From the NCBI RefSeq assembly GCF_003441595.1, contig NZ_CP031848.1:3162001-3226000 (forward strand): a DNA stretch of 64,000 bases, written 5' to 3'. Position 1 is the first letter of the stretch. Every line of letters starts with the position of its first letter. A program made the translations under genes and the position numbers. The DNA comes from Marinobacter sp. Arc7-DN-1 (GTDB lineage Bacteria > Pseudomonadota > Gammaproteobacteria > Pseudomonadales > Oleiphilaceae). Below, piece after piece: positions 56,537 through 64,000 of the stretch. The notes beneath the pieces were generated by a model. The model did not search any database, was not told where the DNA came from, and saw only the letters and a program-made list of their open reading frames with translations.

Positions 56537-57928
56537 ATGCACAACAATTCCTCAATGCTTGCGCGAGCAATACAGCTGACCACTCTTGCGGCAATTGCCG
56601 CACCTGCGGGCGCCCTGGCGGGGGGCTTTTCCCTGAACGAGCAGAGCGCCAGTGCCATGGGCACAGCCAATGCCGGTGCCGCCGCCAATCCCGAGAACGC
56701 CACCACGGCTCTGTTTAATCCCGCCGGTATGAGCCAGTTGTCCGGCACCAATATATCTTTTGGTGCGGCGGTTCTGGATATTGATGCCGAGGCGCGGCAG
56801 TCATCTCTCTCAGCGGTTCGTCGGAACCCGGCAGTTCCCGTTCAGCCGGCGACTGGGGGTGGTGATATCGCTGATCCGGCTGTTCTGCCTAACTTTTACC
56901 TGACTCATGAAGTCAGTGACCGCGTTGACGTTGGCTTCGGTATCCATGCGCCCTACGGGCTGGCAGCGGATTACGAGGACGACTTTGCGGGTCGCTTCTT
57001 TGCCGATAAGACCGAGCTGACGGCCATTGCCTTCACTCCGTCGATCTCCGTGAACAACGGTAATGGCCTGTCCGTGGGCGCCGGCATCAACCTGATTTAC
57101 GCGGAGGGCCGTCTCAGCCGGTATCAGGACCTGAGCGCTGTTGCCGGCCCGGCTGCCCTGGCTCTGGATGAACCTTATGCCGATATCGAAGGCGATGATA
57201 TAGCCGCTACATTCCGGGTTGGTGTCCTTTATGAGCTGTCCGGGATGACCCAGATCGGCCTGAGTGTCCAGACGGGCACCGATCTCGATCTGGACGGCGA
57301 CGCGACCATCTCCGATTTCCCGGTACTTTCCTCGCCCGGTCAGACCACAACACTGACAGAAAAGGTCCGGGTTCCGCTGGCCATTCCCGGGAGTGCAACG
57401 CTTGGTCTGCGGCATCGCTTTAACGACTCGTTTACCCTGCTGGCGGGTGCTACCTATGCCAGGTGGAGCCGGTTCGAAGAACTCGATATCTACAGCCGGG
57501 AGGGGCAGAGTGGTGAGGTATCCCAGGCAACCGGACGTCAGCCCGGCCAGCCGATCACGCACATCACCGAAAAGTGGCAGGATACCTGGCAACTTAACCT
57601 TGGCGGCATATGGCAGGTCACGCCCGACTGGGCACTGAAGGCCGGCTACGCCTGGGATGAGTCACCCGTGAACAAGCAATATGTGACTGCCCGCATACCT
57701 TCCCAGGACCGCCACTGGCTGACACTGGGTGCCCAGTGGAAGGAGATTGCTGGCGGCTGGACCGTTGACGCAGCCATGGGAACGCTGTTGTTCTCCGGAG
57801 ACGCCAAGGTGAATGATCGTGAGTATGGTCATGACAATCCGACTCAACCCGCCACGCCTGCCAACTACCAGGGCACCTATGATCTGAGTGCCTGGAGTGC
57901 GGCTCTGCAGGTTAGCAAAGCCTTCTAG
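56537..57928 (+). CDS. FadL/TodX-type outer-membrane porin
   Basis: A 463-residue protein. A signal peptide ends near residue 28 (ALA), then GGFSLNEQSASAMGTANAGAA, the start typical of FadL with its hatch domain NPAxxx segment (FNPAGMSQLSG). The C-terminus ends in a strand with final Phe (LQVSKAF). Such channels take up long-chain fatty acids or hydrocarbons. AAGGAG precedes the ATG, and TATACT at 56505-56510 is a plausible -10. Confidence 0.94.
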   Translation: MHNNSSMLARAIQLTTLAAIAAPAGALAGGFSLNEQSASAMGTANAGAAANPENATTALFNPAGMSQLSGTNISFGAAVLDIDAEARQSSLSAVRRNPAVPVQPATGGGDIADPAVLPNFYLTHEVSDRVDVGFGIHAPYGLAADYEDDFAGRFFADKTELTAIAFTPSISVNNGNGLSVGAGINLIYAEGRLSRYQDLSAVAGPAALALDEPYADIEGDDIAATFRVGVLYELSGMTQIGLSVQTGTDLDLDGDATISDFPVLSSPGQTTTLTEKVRVPLAIPGSATLGLRHRFNDSFTLLAGATYARWSRFEELDIYSREGQSGEVSQATGRQPGQPITHITEKWQDTWQLNLGGIWQVTPDWALKAGYAWDESPVNKQYVTARIPSQDRHWLTLGAQWKEIAGGWTVDAAMGTLLFSGDAKVNDREYGHDNPTQPATPANYQGTYDLSAWSAALQVSKAF

Positions 57929-57938
57929 CCCGCACTGA

Positions 57939-58313
57939 TCAGCCAACCACCTGACCACGGTAGATGACCTTTTTCTTCCGTGGCGGGTGGCTTTCTCCCT
58001 CGCCGTTTTCATTGGCCGTGACAGGTGGCGCGTCGGCGATCACCTGGCCGCGGTAGGTGCGCTTCAGGCCGTTGTCCTCTTCCTCGGGTTCAATGTTCAG
58101 TTGCGGAACCTGTTGCTTCAGGGTTTCCCAGGTCCGGATCAGATGGCTTGAGCGGGTTTTTCGGGCGTAATCCGCCAGTTGCTGTTCCAGATGCTCTTCC
58201 GTGAGATGCAGTTTGACGCCGAATTCTGAGTGAATCAGGCGCCGGCACTGGTGAACCAGTTTCAGCAGGCCGGGGTCCAGCAGCCAGCTACGTTCAGATG
58301 CCAGAGAAGTCAT
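57939..58313 (-). CDS. Protein of unknown function with two YRGQV motifs
   Basis: I do not recognise this 124-residue soluble protein. The ATG at 58313 has GAGGC upstream; a longer frame to 58409 has a poor start. The first 75 residues are helical and basic (LLKLVHQCRRLIHSEFG); the C-terminal part carries TYRGQVI and IYRGQVV, a short motif repeated 40 residues apart, with KKK before the second. Convergent with the porin gene, 10 bases apart. Confidence 0.7.
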   Translation of the reverse strand: MTSLASERSWLLDPGLLKLVHQCRRLIHSEFGVKLHLTEEHLEQQLADYARKTRSSHLIRTWETLKQQVPQLNIEPEEEDNGLKRTYRGQVIADAPPVTANENGEGESHPPRKKKVIYRGQVVG

Positions 58314-58540
58314 GGTTTGAGCCTCGGGAAAGTGTGTCACAACATGGCGTTGCCCCGGAACATCCGGCATGGGCAAGGCGCCGACCCTGGGGCCGGAAGC
58401 GAATTTCATGCCGTATCCGGGTGGGGCGGTGTCCGCCGCGCCCTGGCGTGAAACCCTGGCAGGAACAGGCGCCTTTGTGCTCTGAATCTCTGGCGCATTT
58501 CAGTGCATTGGCGGGCGTCCATGCCCTGTTTTGGGGTGGG

Positions 58541-61270
58541 TCAGTGGGCTTCGTCCCAGTTGTCGCCGGCCCCGGCCTCCACAAGCAGCGGTACATCCAG
58601 TTCTGCGGCTGCCGACATGCGTTTCACCAGTCCTTTACGGATTTTATCCAGGGCCGATTCCTTCACTTCCAGAATCAGTTCATCGTGAACCTGCATGGTC
58701 ATCCGGGCTTCGTCGGCGTGCTCGGTGAGCAGCCAGTTCTCCACATCCACCATGGCCCGTTTGATAATGTCCGCTGCGGTGCCCTGCATGGGCGCGTTGA
58801 TGGCCGTGCGCTCGGCAGCCTGTTGCAGCTGTTTGTTTCGGGCGTTGATTTCGGGCAGATACAGGCGGCGACCAAACAGGGTTTCCACAAAACCGTCCTC
58901 GTGGGCCTGTTTGCGGATGTTGTCCATGTATTTCAGTACCCCCGGGTAACGCTCGAAATAGCGGTCGATGTATTGCTGGGCCAGCTTGCGTTCCACATCC
59001 AGCTGCCGGGAGAGACCAAAGGCGGACATGCCGTAGATCAGGCCAAAGTTGATGGCCTTGGCGCTCCGGCGCTGGTCCGCCGATACCTCGTCCAGGTTTA
59101 CACCGAAAACTTCGGCCGCGGTTGCCTTGTGAATGTCTTCCCCGTGTTCAAAGGCAGTGAGCAGTCCCTTGTCGCCGGACAGGTGAGCCATGATCCGCAG
59201 TTCGATCTGGGAATAATCCGCCGCGACCAGTTTGTACCCTTCCTGAGCGATAAACGCCTGACGTATCCGTCGTCCCTGCTCGCTGCGGATAGGGATATTC
59301 TGCAGGTTGGGCTCGGAGGAGGATAATCGTCCGGTCGCTGTGACGGCTTGATGGTAAGAGGTGTGCACACGGCCCGTCCGGTGGTGAATCAGCTCGGGCA
59401 GAGTATCGGTGTAGGTGGACTTGAGCTTGCTCAGGCTCCGGTGTTCGAGGATCAGCCGCGGCAGTTCATAGTCATGAGCGAGTTCCTGCAACACCGGCTC
59501 AGCGGTTGACGGTGCGCCCTTGGGGGTTTTCTTGACGACCGGTAAGCCCATTCTTTCGTAGAAAATGACCTGGAGTTGCTTGGTGGAGCCCAGATTAAAG
59601 GTCTCGCCTGCGACGTCGTGGGCTTCCTTTTCCAGTTCGGCCAGACGTTCGGCCAGCTCCTGGCTGTGCCGGCGCAGTGTACTCGCGCTGATCAGGGTTC
59701 CCCGCTGTTCCATACGCGAGAGCACTGGTACCAGGGGCAGGTCGATTTCCTTGTAAACGGATGCCAGTTTGCCGGTTTGCTTCAGCCTTGATCTCAGGGT
59801 CTGGTGCAGGCGCAGGGTGATGTCCGCATCCTCGGCGGCGTAGGGAGCGGCTTTCTCCAGCTCGATCTGGTTGAAAGTAAGCTGCCTGGCGCCCTTGCCG
59901 GCGATGGACTCGAAGCTGATGGTCTTTTCGCTCAGGTAGTGCATGGCGAGGCTGTCCATATCGTGGCGGGTGGCCACGGAATTCAGGACATAGGACTCAA
60001 GCATGGTGTCCTCGGCAATCCCCTCGAGGCAAATGCCGTGATTGGCCAGCACATTTTTGTCGTACTTCAGGTTCTGTCCGACTTTGGCCTGGCCCGGATC
60101 TTCAAGCAGTGGCTTGAGCTGTTCCAGTACCGCCTCACGGTCCAGCTGATCCGGAGCCCCCATGTAGTCGTGAGCCAGGGGCACATAAGCCGCTTCGCCC
60201 GGGGTGATGGCAAAGGAGACGCCAACTATCTCGGCGTCCATATAACGAAGGCTCGTGGTTTCGGTATCAAAGGCGAAAAGGTCGGCGGATTTGAGGCGCT
60301 GCAACCAGCGGTCAAGATCGCTCTGATCGGTAATAACGCTGTAGTTTTTACCGGCCTCGGGCGCCGGGTTTTCGCTGTAGTTTTTACCGGCCGGTGTTTG
60401 CGAGTCTTTATTGCTCTCCAGTTCAGCAATCCAGCTCCGGAATTCGTACTCCCGGAACAGTTCCAGCAGCTGCTGGTCATCCTGTTCACGCAGCTCCAGA
60501 TCTTCCAGGCCAAAGTCCAGCTCCACATCGGTGCGGATGGTGGCCAGTTCGCGGCTCAGGGGGAGGGTTTCAGTGGCTTCCCGGAGGTACTCACCAATCT
60601 TGCCTCTGATCTCATCGGCATGCTCAATCAGATTGTCCAGATCTTCGTAGGTCTGCAGCCATTTCACCGCGGTTTTCGGTCCGCACTTGTTAACTCCCGG
60701 GATGTTGTCCACCTTGTCGCCCACCAGGGCCAGGTAGTCAACGATCTGCTCGGGGGTAACACCGAACTTTTCCACCACGCCCTCCCGGTCCATCCGGGTT
60801 TCGGTCATGGTGTTGATCAGCGTTACGTGGTCGCTGACCAGCTGCGCCATGTCCTTGTCGCCGGTTGAAACCACCACATCAATGCCCTTGCTGGTGGCTT
60901 CTTCGGCCAGTGTACCGATCACGTCGTCCGCTTCTACGCCGGTTACGGTCAGCAGGGGCAGGCCCATGGCCTTCACGATTTCGTGGATGGGTTCGATCTG
61001 GCAGGCCAGATCCTCAGGCATCGGCGGCCGGTTGGCCTTGTACTCTTCGTACAGGTCATGCCGGAAGGTTTTGCCCTTGGCGTCTAAGACCACCACCATC
61101 TTTGAGCCGGGGAAATCCTGCTCCAGGCGCCGGATCATGCTGATCACACCCTTGATCGCACCGGTGGGGTGGTCCTTGCTGGTGGTCAGCGGTGGAAGTG
61201 CATGATAAGCACGGAAAAGATAGGACGATCCGTCCACAAGAACCACTGGTGGTGTGTTTTTGCTGGTCAT
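58541..61270 (-). CDS. polA: DNA polymerase I
   Basis: A 909-residue enzyme for Okazaki fragment processing and repair. The 5' nuclease domain (VVLVDGSSYLFRAYHAL), an intact 3'-5' proofreading domain (AFDTETTSLRYMDAEIVG) and the polymerase motifs (AADYSQIELRIMAHLSGD; VHDELILEV) are all present. The ATG at 61270 gives the usual short start. The linker before the exonuclease domain contains a 36-base duplication that yields GKNYS twice, twelve residues apart. Confidence 0.96.
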   Translation of the reverse strand: MTSKNTPPVVLVDGSSYLFRAYHALPPLTTSKDHPTGAIKGVISMIRRLEQDFPGSKMVVVLDAKGKTFRHDLYEEYKANRPPMPEDLACQIEPIHEIVKAMGLPLLTVTGVEADDVIGTLAEEATSKGIDVVVSTGDKDMAQLVSDHVTLINTMTETRMDREGVVEKFGVTPEQIVDYLALVGDKVDNIPGVNKCGPKTAVKWLQTYEDLDNLIEHADEIRGKIGEYLREATETLPLSRELATIRTDVELDFGLEDLELREQDDQQLLELFREYEFRSWIAELESNKDSQTPAGKNYSENPAPEAGKNYSVITDQSDLDRWLQRLKSADLFAFDTETTSLRYMDAEIVGVSFAITPGEAAYVPLAHDYMGAPDQLDREAVLEQLKPLLEDPGQAKVGQNLKYDKNVLANHGICLEGIAEDTMLESYVLNSVATRHDMDSLAMHYLSEKTISFESIAGKGARQLTFNQIELEKAAPYAAEDADITLRLHQTLRSRLKQTGKLASVYKEIDLPLVPVLSRMEQRGTLISASTLRRHSQELAERLAELEKEAHDVAGETFNLGSTKQLQVIFYERMGLPVVKKTPKGAPSTAEPVLQELAHDYELPRLILEHRSLSKLKSTYTDTLPELIHHRTGRVHTSYHQAVTATGRLSSSEPNLQNIPIRSEQGRRIRQAFIAQEGYKLVAADYSQIELRIMAHLSGDKGLLTAFEHGEDIHKATAAEVFGVNLDEVSADQRRSAKAINFGLIYGMSAFGLSRQLDVERKLAQQYIDRYFERYPGVLKYMDNIRKQAHEDGFVETLFGRRLYLPEINARNKQLQQAAERTAINAPMQGTAADIIKRAMVDVENWLLTEHADEARMTMQVHDELILEVKESALDKIRKGLVKRMSAAAELDVPLLVEAGAGDNWDEAH

Positions 61271-61357
61271 GTCAAAACAAGTCCGGATTCTGATTGAAGC
61301 ATGGGTTGGCTTATGCAACTCTGTACTGAAATCGATGGACGAAAGGGTATCACGAAA

Positions 61358-61699
61358 ATGAAACAAATCGCCTGCCCGGCATTGCTACTCGTCTGTTTGC
61401 CGTTGGCTGCTCTGGCCCAAGAAAAAGGGGCGCTGAACGAGACGCCGGTGGAAACGCCGAAAGAGCCCGTTGTGGTTTCCGATTATCAGCCTGCTGGCGA
61501 GGGCCCGCAAATTGTTATCCGCCCCGGCGAGAACGAGGTCTTTTATGAGTACCGGGTTAATGGTCAGCTTATGGAAATCAAGGTTGTGCCGGAAGTCGGG
61601 CCGGAATATTACCTGGTACCTGCCGATGGCGGTGGTGGTTGGGTCCGGCAGTCCGAGTCCGACACGCTGCTGCCCCGTTGGGTTATTTTCCGCTGGTAA
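61358..61699 (+). CDS. DUF2782 periplasmic protein
   Basis: A 113-residue protein with a signal peptide (1-20, ALAQ) and the DUF2782 core: RPGENEVFYEYRVNGQLMEI and VVPEVGPEYYLVP, ending in PRWVIFRW. Function unknown. It is divergent from polA, the same place it has in Pseudomonas (next to polA and thrB). AAAGGG lies upstream of the ATG. Confidence 0.88.
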   Translation: MKQIACPALLLVCLPLAALAQEKGALNETPVETPKEPVVVSDYQPAGEGPQIVIRPGENEVFYEYRVNGQLMEIKVVPEVGPEYYLVPADGGGGWVRQSESDTLLPRWVIFRW

Positions 61700-61841
61700 C
61701 CCTGATTCGTCTATTTCCCGCTTTTAGTATGAACATTCTAATTTTTCGGCGTAACTTGGATCCTGAGCTTGAAGCAAGGCCTGCTCCCAAGAAGTTTTAG
61801 CAGCGCCTTGGAACTTTCAGGAAACCAATAGGAGAACAGAC

Positions 61842-62267
61842 ATGGGTAAACTCAAGTCATATCAGGAACAGCTTCAGGAAATCGTCGATAAAGGCATCAA
61901 TGCCGCTGAAGAGCAGCAGAAGAAGCTTGCCTCCAAGCCGTTTGATTACGCGGAAAAGCTGGAGGCCGAGGCGCGTGAGTACAGCGTCAAGACCCTGCGC
62001 AAGCGTTACAACGGTTACAGCGATAGCCTGTTTGGCCAGCTGCGCAGCCTGAACAGCCGCTTTGGCAGCTTCGCGGGTGATCTGGTCGCCAAGCTGGAAA
62101 AAGAGGCCGCTGAAGGCGCTGACGCGGTATCTGAAGCTGCCGAGGATGTTTCCGAAGCCGCTCAGGACGCCAAGAAGTCCGTTGAGGCCAAGAAGCCGGC
62201 TGCGCGCAAAACCACCGCGCACAAGACTACCGCTACTACCAAGAAGAGCACTGCTGCTTCCGCCTGA
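61842..62267 (+). CDS. Phasin-like protein with Lys/Ala-rich tail
   Basis: A 141-residue helical protein; TAGGAGAACAG precedes the ATG. Residues 1-105 are amphipathic helix (KLKSYQEQLQEIVDKGINA, RSLNSRFGSFAGDLVAKLEK) as in phasins that coat polyhydroxyalkanoate granules. The last 30 residues are KPAARKTTAHKTT-type, like the histone-like tails of PhaF/AlgP. It could link granules to DNA, or be a nucleoid protein. No pha gene is in the window. A strong terminator follows. Confidence 0.75.
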   Translation: MGKLKSYQEQLQEIVDKGINAAEEQQKKLASKPFDYAEKLEAEAREYSVKTLRKRYNGYSDSLFGQLRSLNSRFGSFAGDLVAKLEKEAAEGADAVSEAAEDVSEAAQDAKKSVEAKKPAARKTTAHKTTATTKKSTAASA

Positions 62268-62305
62268 AAGCGGTGAGGCATCTCACTTGATCAGTCAGTG
62301 AAATG

Positions 62306-62345
62306 AAAGAAGGGCCTTCGGTTCACCGCTGGCCCTTCTTTTTAT
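62306..62345. terminator. Terminator between the phasin-like gene and DUF4124 gene
   Basis: AAAGAAGGGCC pairs with GGCCCTTCTTT (11 pairs); the loop holds a second small stem CGGT-TC-ACCG. T and A runs flank it on both sides, so it can serve both converging genes. Confidence 0.85.
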
Positions 62346-62376
62346 TCCGCGCTCCGGTGCGGCCCGGCTGCGGCGA

Positions 62377-63030
62377 TCAGTTGGTTTCCCCGGCGGGCTC
62401 CAGCGGCAGTGTCCGGGCCTCGTCGGTGACTTCTTCCAGGCGTTCTATATCGGCTTCGAAGGCCTTCTGCAGTGCCTCAATTTCCTGGGTTTGCGAGGCA
62501 ATCTCCCGCTCAATGTCCCGAATCTGTGACTCCAGCCTCCGGATTTTCTCAAGGATGGATTCAGGTATGTCGCGTCCGGTCCGTTCCATATCGGCCGCGC
62601 GGCTCTGTTCGCTGTCCAGCTGGCTGGATATTACCGAGATGTTGCCTCGCTTGAGCTGGATCAGGCCCTCGAGTTCCCGGATCTTTCGATGCATTGCTTT
62701 CACCGCCTGATCCGGGTGACTGAAGCGCTTCAGCAACTGCCTGTCTTTCTCACGTTGCTCGGCGAGCTCTTTCTGGCGTTGTTTTTCCGCTTCCCGGGCG
62801 GCAATTTCCTCTTCCGTGGGCGCGGGAGGAATGGTCTCGATCACACGACCATTGTTGCCCAGAATATCGTAGCCCCGTTTGGTGGCTTCCTGGGGAATAG
62901 TGCTGCTGATCACAACCTGGCCGTTCGCATCCGTGTATCGGTACATGTTGGCTGCGGCGTGGGGCGCTATGCCCAGCATAAGCGCACATGCACAAGCCCT
63001 GGCTGAAAATGCGGTCAGACGATTAGCCAT
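62377..63030 (-). CDS. DUF4124 periplasmic coiled-coil protein
   Basis: A 217-residue protein. A signal peptide ends near residue 27 (AAA). The DUF4124 domain follows (MYRYTDANGQVVISSTIPQEATKRGYDIL), then a long charged coiled coil to the end (EEIAAREAEKQRQKELAEQ, ILEKIRRLESQIRDIEREI). Function unknown; a periplasmic structural role is plausible. It starts 3 bases after the pyrE stop, so both are probably one transcript. Confidence 0.9.
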   Translation of the reverse strand: MANRLTAFSARACACALMLGIAPHAAANMYRYTDANGQVVISSTIPQEATKRGYDILGNNGRVIETIPPAPTEEEIAAREAEKQRQKELAEQREKDRQLLKRFSHPDQAVKAMHRKIRELEGLIQLKRGNISVISSQLDSEQSRAADMERTGRDIPESILEKIRRLESQIRDIEREIASQTQEIEALQKAFEADIERLEEVTDEARTLPLEPAGETN

Positions 63031-63033
63031 TAA

Positions 63034-63672
63034 TCAGACTCCGTAACGATCCCGGTAACTGGCGACCTTCCCGGCATGCCCGGCGAAGTCCGGGTTGGCC
63101 TTGAGGTAGTCCAGGATTTGTTCGAGGCGAATGATGCTCACCACCGGGATACCGAACTCCTTTTCCACTTCCTGAATGGCCGACAGTTCGCCATTGCCTT
63201 TTTCCTGCCGGTCCAGCGCTATAAGCACACCGGCCGGTTCGGCGCCCGCGGCCCGAATAATGTCGATGGACTCACGGATCGCAGTGCCCGCAGTAATAAC
63301 ATCATCGACAATCAGTACTCTGCCCTGCAGTGGTGCGCCAACAATGTTGCCGCCCTCACCATGATCCTTCTTTTCCTTGCGGTTAAACGCAAAAGGTTTG
63401 CTGTTACCGTCTGTAGCCAGGGCCATTGCTGTTACGGTGGCCAACGGAATGCCCTTATAGGCAGGCCCGAAAATGATGTCATAATCCAGCCCGCTGCGTG
63501 CTATCGCAGCGGCATAGGCCTTGCTTAACTGAAGCAGGTCATCCCCGGTATTGAACAAGCCTGCGTTGAAGAAGTACGGGCTGGTTCGACCCGACTTGAG
63601 CGTAAACTCGCCAAAGCGCAGTACGTTCCGGCGGATGGCAAACTCAATAAATTTTTGCTGATAGTCGTGCAT
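63034..63672 (-). CDS. pyrE: Orotate phosphoribosyltransferase
   Basis: A 212-residue enzyme joining orotate to PRPP in pyrimidine synthesis. The PRPP motif [17 protein letters not shown] lies near residue 118, and [17 protein letters not shown] near the N-terminus is typical, as is the flexible loop [12 protein letters not shown]. Divergent from the crc-like gene, as in Pseudomonas. Confidence 0.97.
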   Translation of the reverse strand: MHDYQQKFIEFAIRRNVLRFGEFTLKSGRTSPYFFNAGLFNTGDDLLQLSKAYAAAIARSGLDYDIIFGPAYKGIPLATVTAMALATDGNSKPFAFNRKEKKDHGEGGNIVGAPLQGRVLIVDDVITAGTAIRESIDIIRAAGAEPAGVLIALDRQEKGNGELSAIQEVEKEFGIPVVSIIRLEQILDYLKANPDFAGHAGKVASYRDRYGV

Positions 63673-63753
63673 GACAAGGCTTCTGGCGGGTGTTGATCTT
63701 TAATTAACACGTAAAAACGGTATCATACACACAAACCGAATCAGGGAACACGT

Positions 63754-64000
63754 ATGCGGGTAGTATCAATCAGCGTCAATGGCCTCGCCCAGGCTGTTGA
63801 GAAGGGCTTTTTCGACTGGCTGGCGCAGCAGGATGCCGACGTGGTCTGCGTTCAGGACCATCGCATGCGGGCCTACGAGATTGAGGACTACAACCTGATT
63901 CCGGAAGGTTATGAGGCCTATTTCATTGATGGCGAGAACAATGAGGATGGTGGCGTGGGCATTTACACCCGCCACTTTCCGAAGGCCATCATGTACGGTT
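63754..64000 (+). CDS. Crc/exonuclease III-family protein (partial)
   Basis: The first 82 codons of a protein of the exonuclease-endonuclease-phosphatase fold: VVSISVNGLAQAVEKG, then FFDWLAQQDADVVCVQDHRM and GGVGIYTRHFPK. The position next to pyrE and the QD (not QE) in VCVQDHR agree with Crc, which works with Hfq in catabolite repression and lacks nuclease activity. The C-terminal part is beyond the window, so nuclease versus regulator cannot be settled. AGGGAA lies upstream of the ATG. Confidence 0.75.
   Translation, partial: MRVVSISVNGLAQAVEKGFFDWLAQQDADVVCVQDHRMRAYEIEDYNLIPEGYEAYFIDGENNEDGGVGIYTRHFPKAIMYG

Overview
The window reads as chromosomal DNA of a Pseudomonas-like marine gammaproteobacterium, most probably Marinobacter. 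The argument is gene order and protein style: cyaA-lptM-lysA-dapF-DUF484-xerC, glnK-amtB facing ubiK-comM, metX-metW-DUF4426-rdgB-hemW, yggS-proC-yggT facing pilT-pilU, polA facing a DUF2782 gene, and pyrE facing a crc-like gene all match pseudomonad arrangements, while the marine-type accessory genes do not. The genus is an inference and was not tested by any search. No rRNA, tRNA, CRISPR array or prophage was seen.

Region 1 (1-6.7 kb) is accessory: an extracellular electron transfer module. On the minus strand lie an OmcA/MtrC-type decaheme lipoprotein, an MtrA/DmsE-type periplasmic decaheme cytochrome and an MtrB-type outer-membrane barrel (cut by the window edge). Divergently lie a diheme c4-like cytochrome and a NapC/CymA-like tetraheme quinol dehydrogenase. 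Together they could carry electrons from the quinone pool through the periplasm and across the outer membrane. The shared promoter region holds a near-consensus FNR/ANR box. Beside argH the module is bordered by a decayed transposase fragment resembling the IS1182 family.

Region 2 (6.7-29 kb) holds argH, a PAS-GGDEF-EAL protein with both catalytic motifs degraded, cyaA, the lptM-lysA-dapF-DUF484-xerC series, an apparently active diguanylate cyclase, an orphan BvgS-like sensor kinase, a PlpD-like patatin autotransporter, a GntR regulator, a cardiolipin synthase and an AraC regulator. Next to the AraC gene is an unrecognised 30-codon ORF with a near-perfect ribosome binding site and its own terminator.

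Region 3 (29.5-44.8 kb) holds small-molecule enzymes with a truncated thioesterase remnant, a cation/proton antiporter, tcdA, an ECF sigma/ChrR pair with a plausible self-recognised promoter, divergent speA and speE, glnK-amtB with a sigma-54 promoter and an NtrC-like site, ubiK, comM and trmB.

Region 4 (44.8-64 kb) holds the methionine/rdgB/hemW operon, a dynamin-like GTPase placed between metX and yggT, the yggS-proC-yggT operon, pilT and pilU separated by a large nested palindrome, a FadL-type porin, polA, a phasin-like protein, a DUF4124 protein, pyrE and the start of a crc/exonuclease III-like gene.
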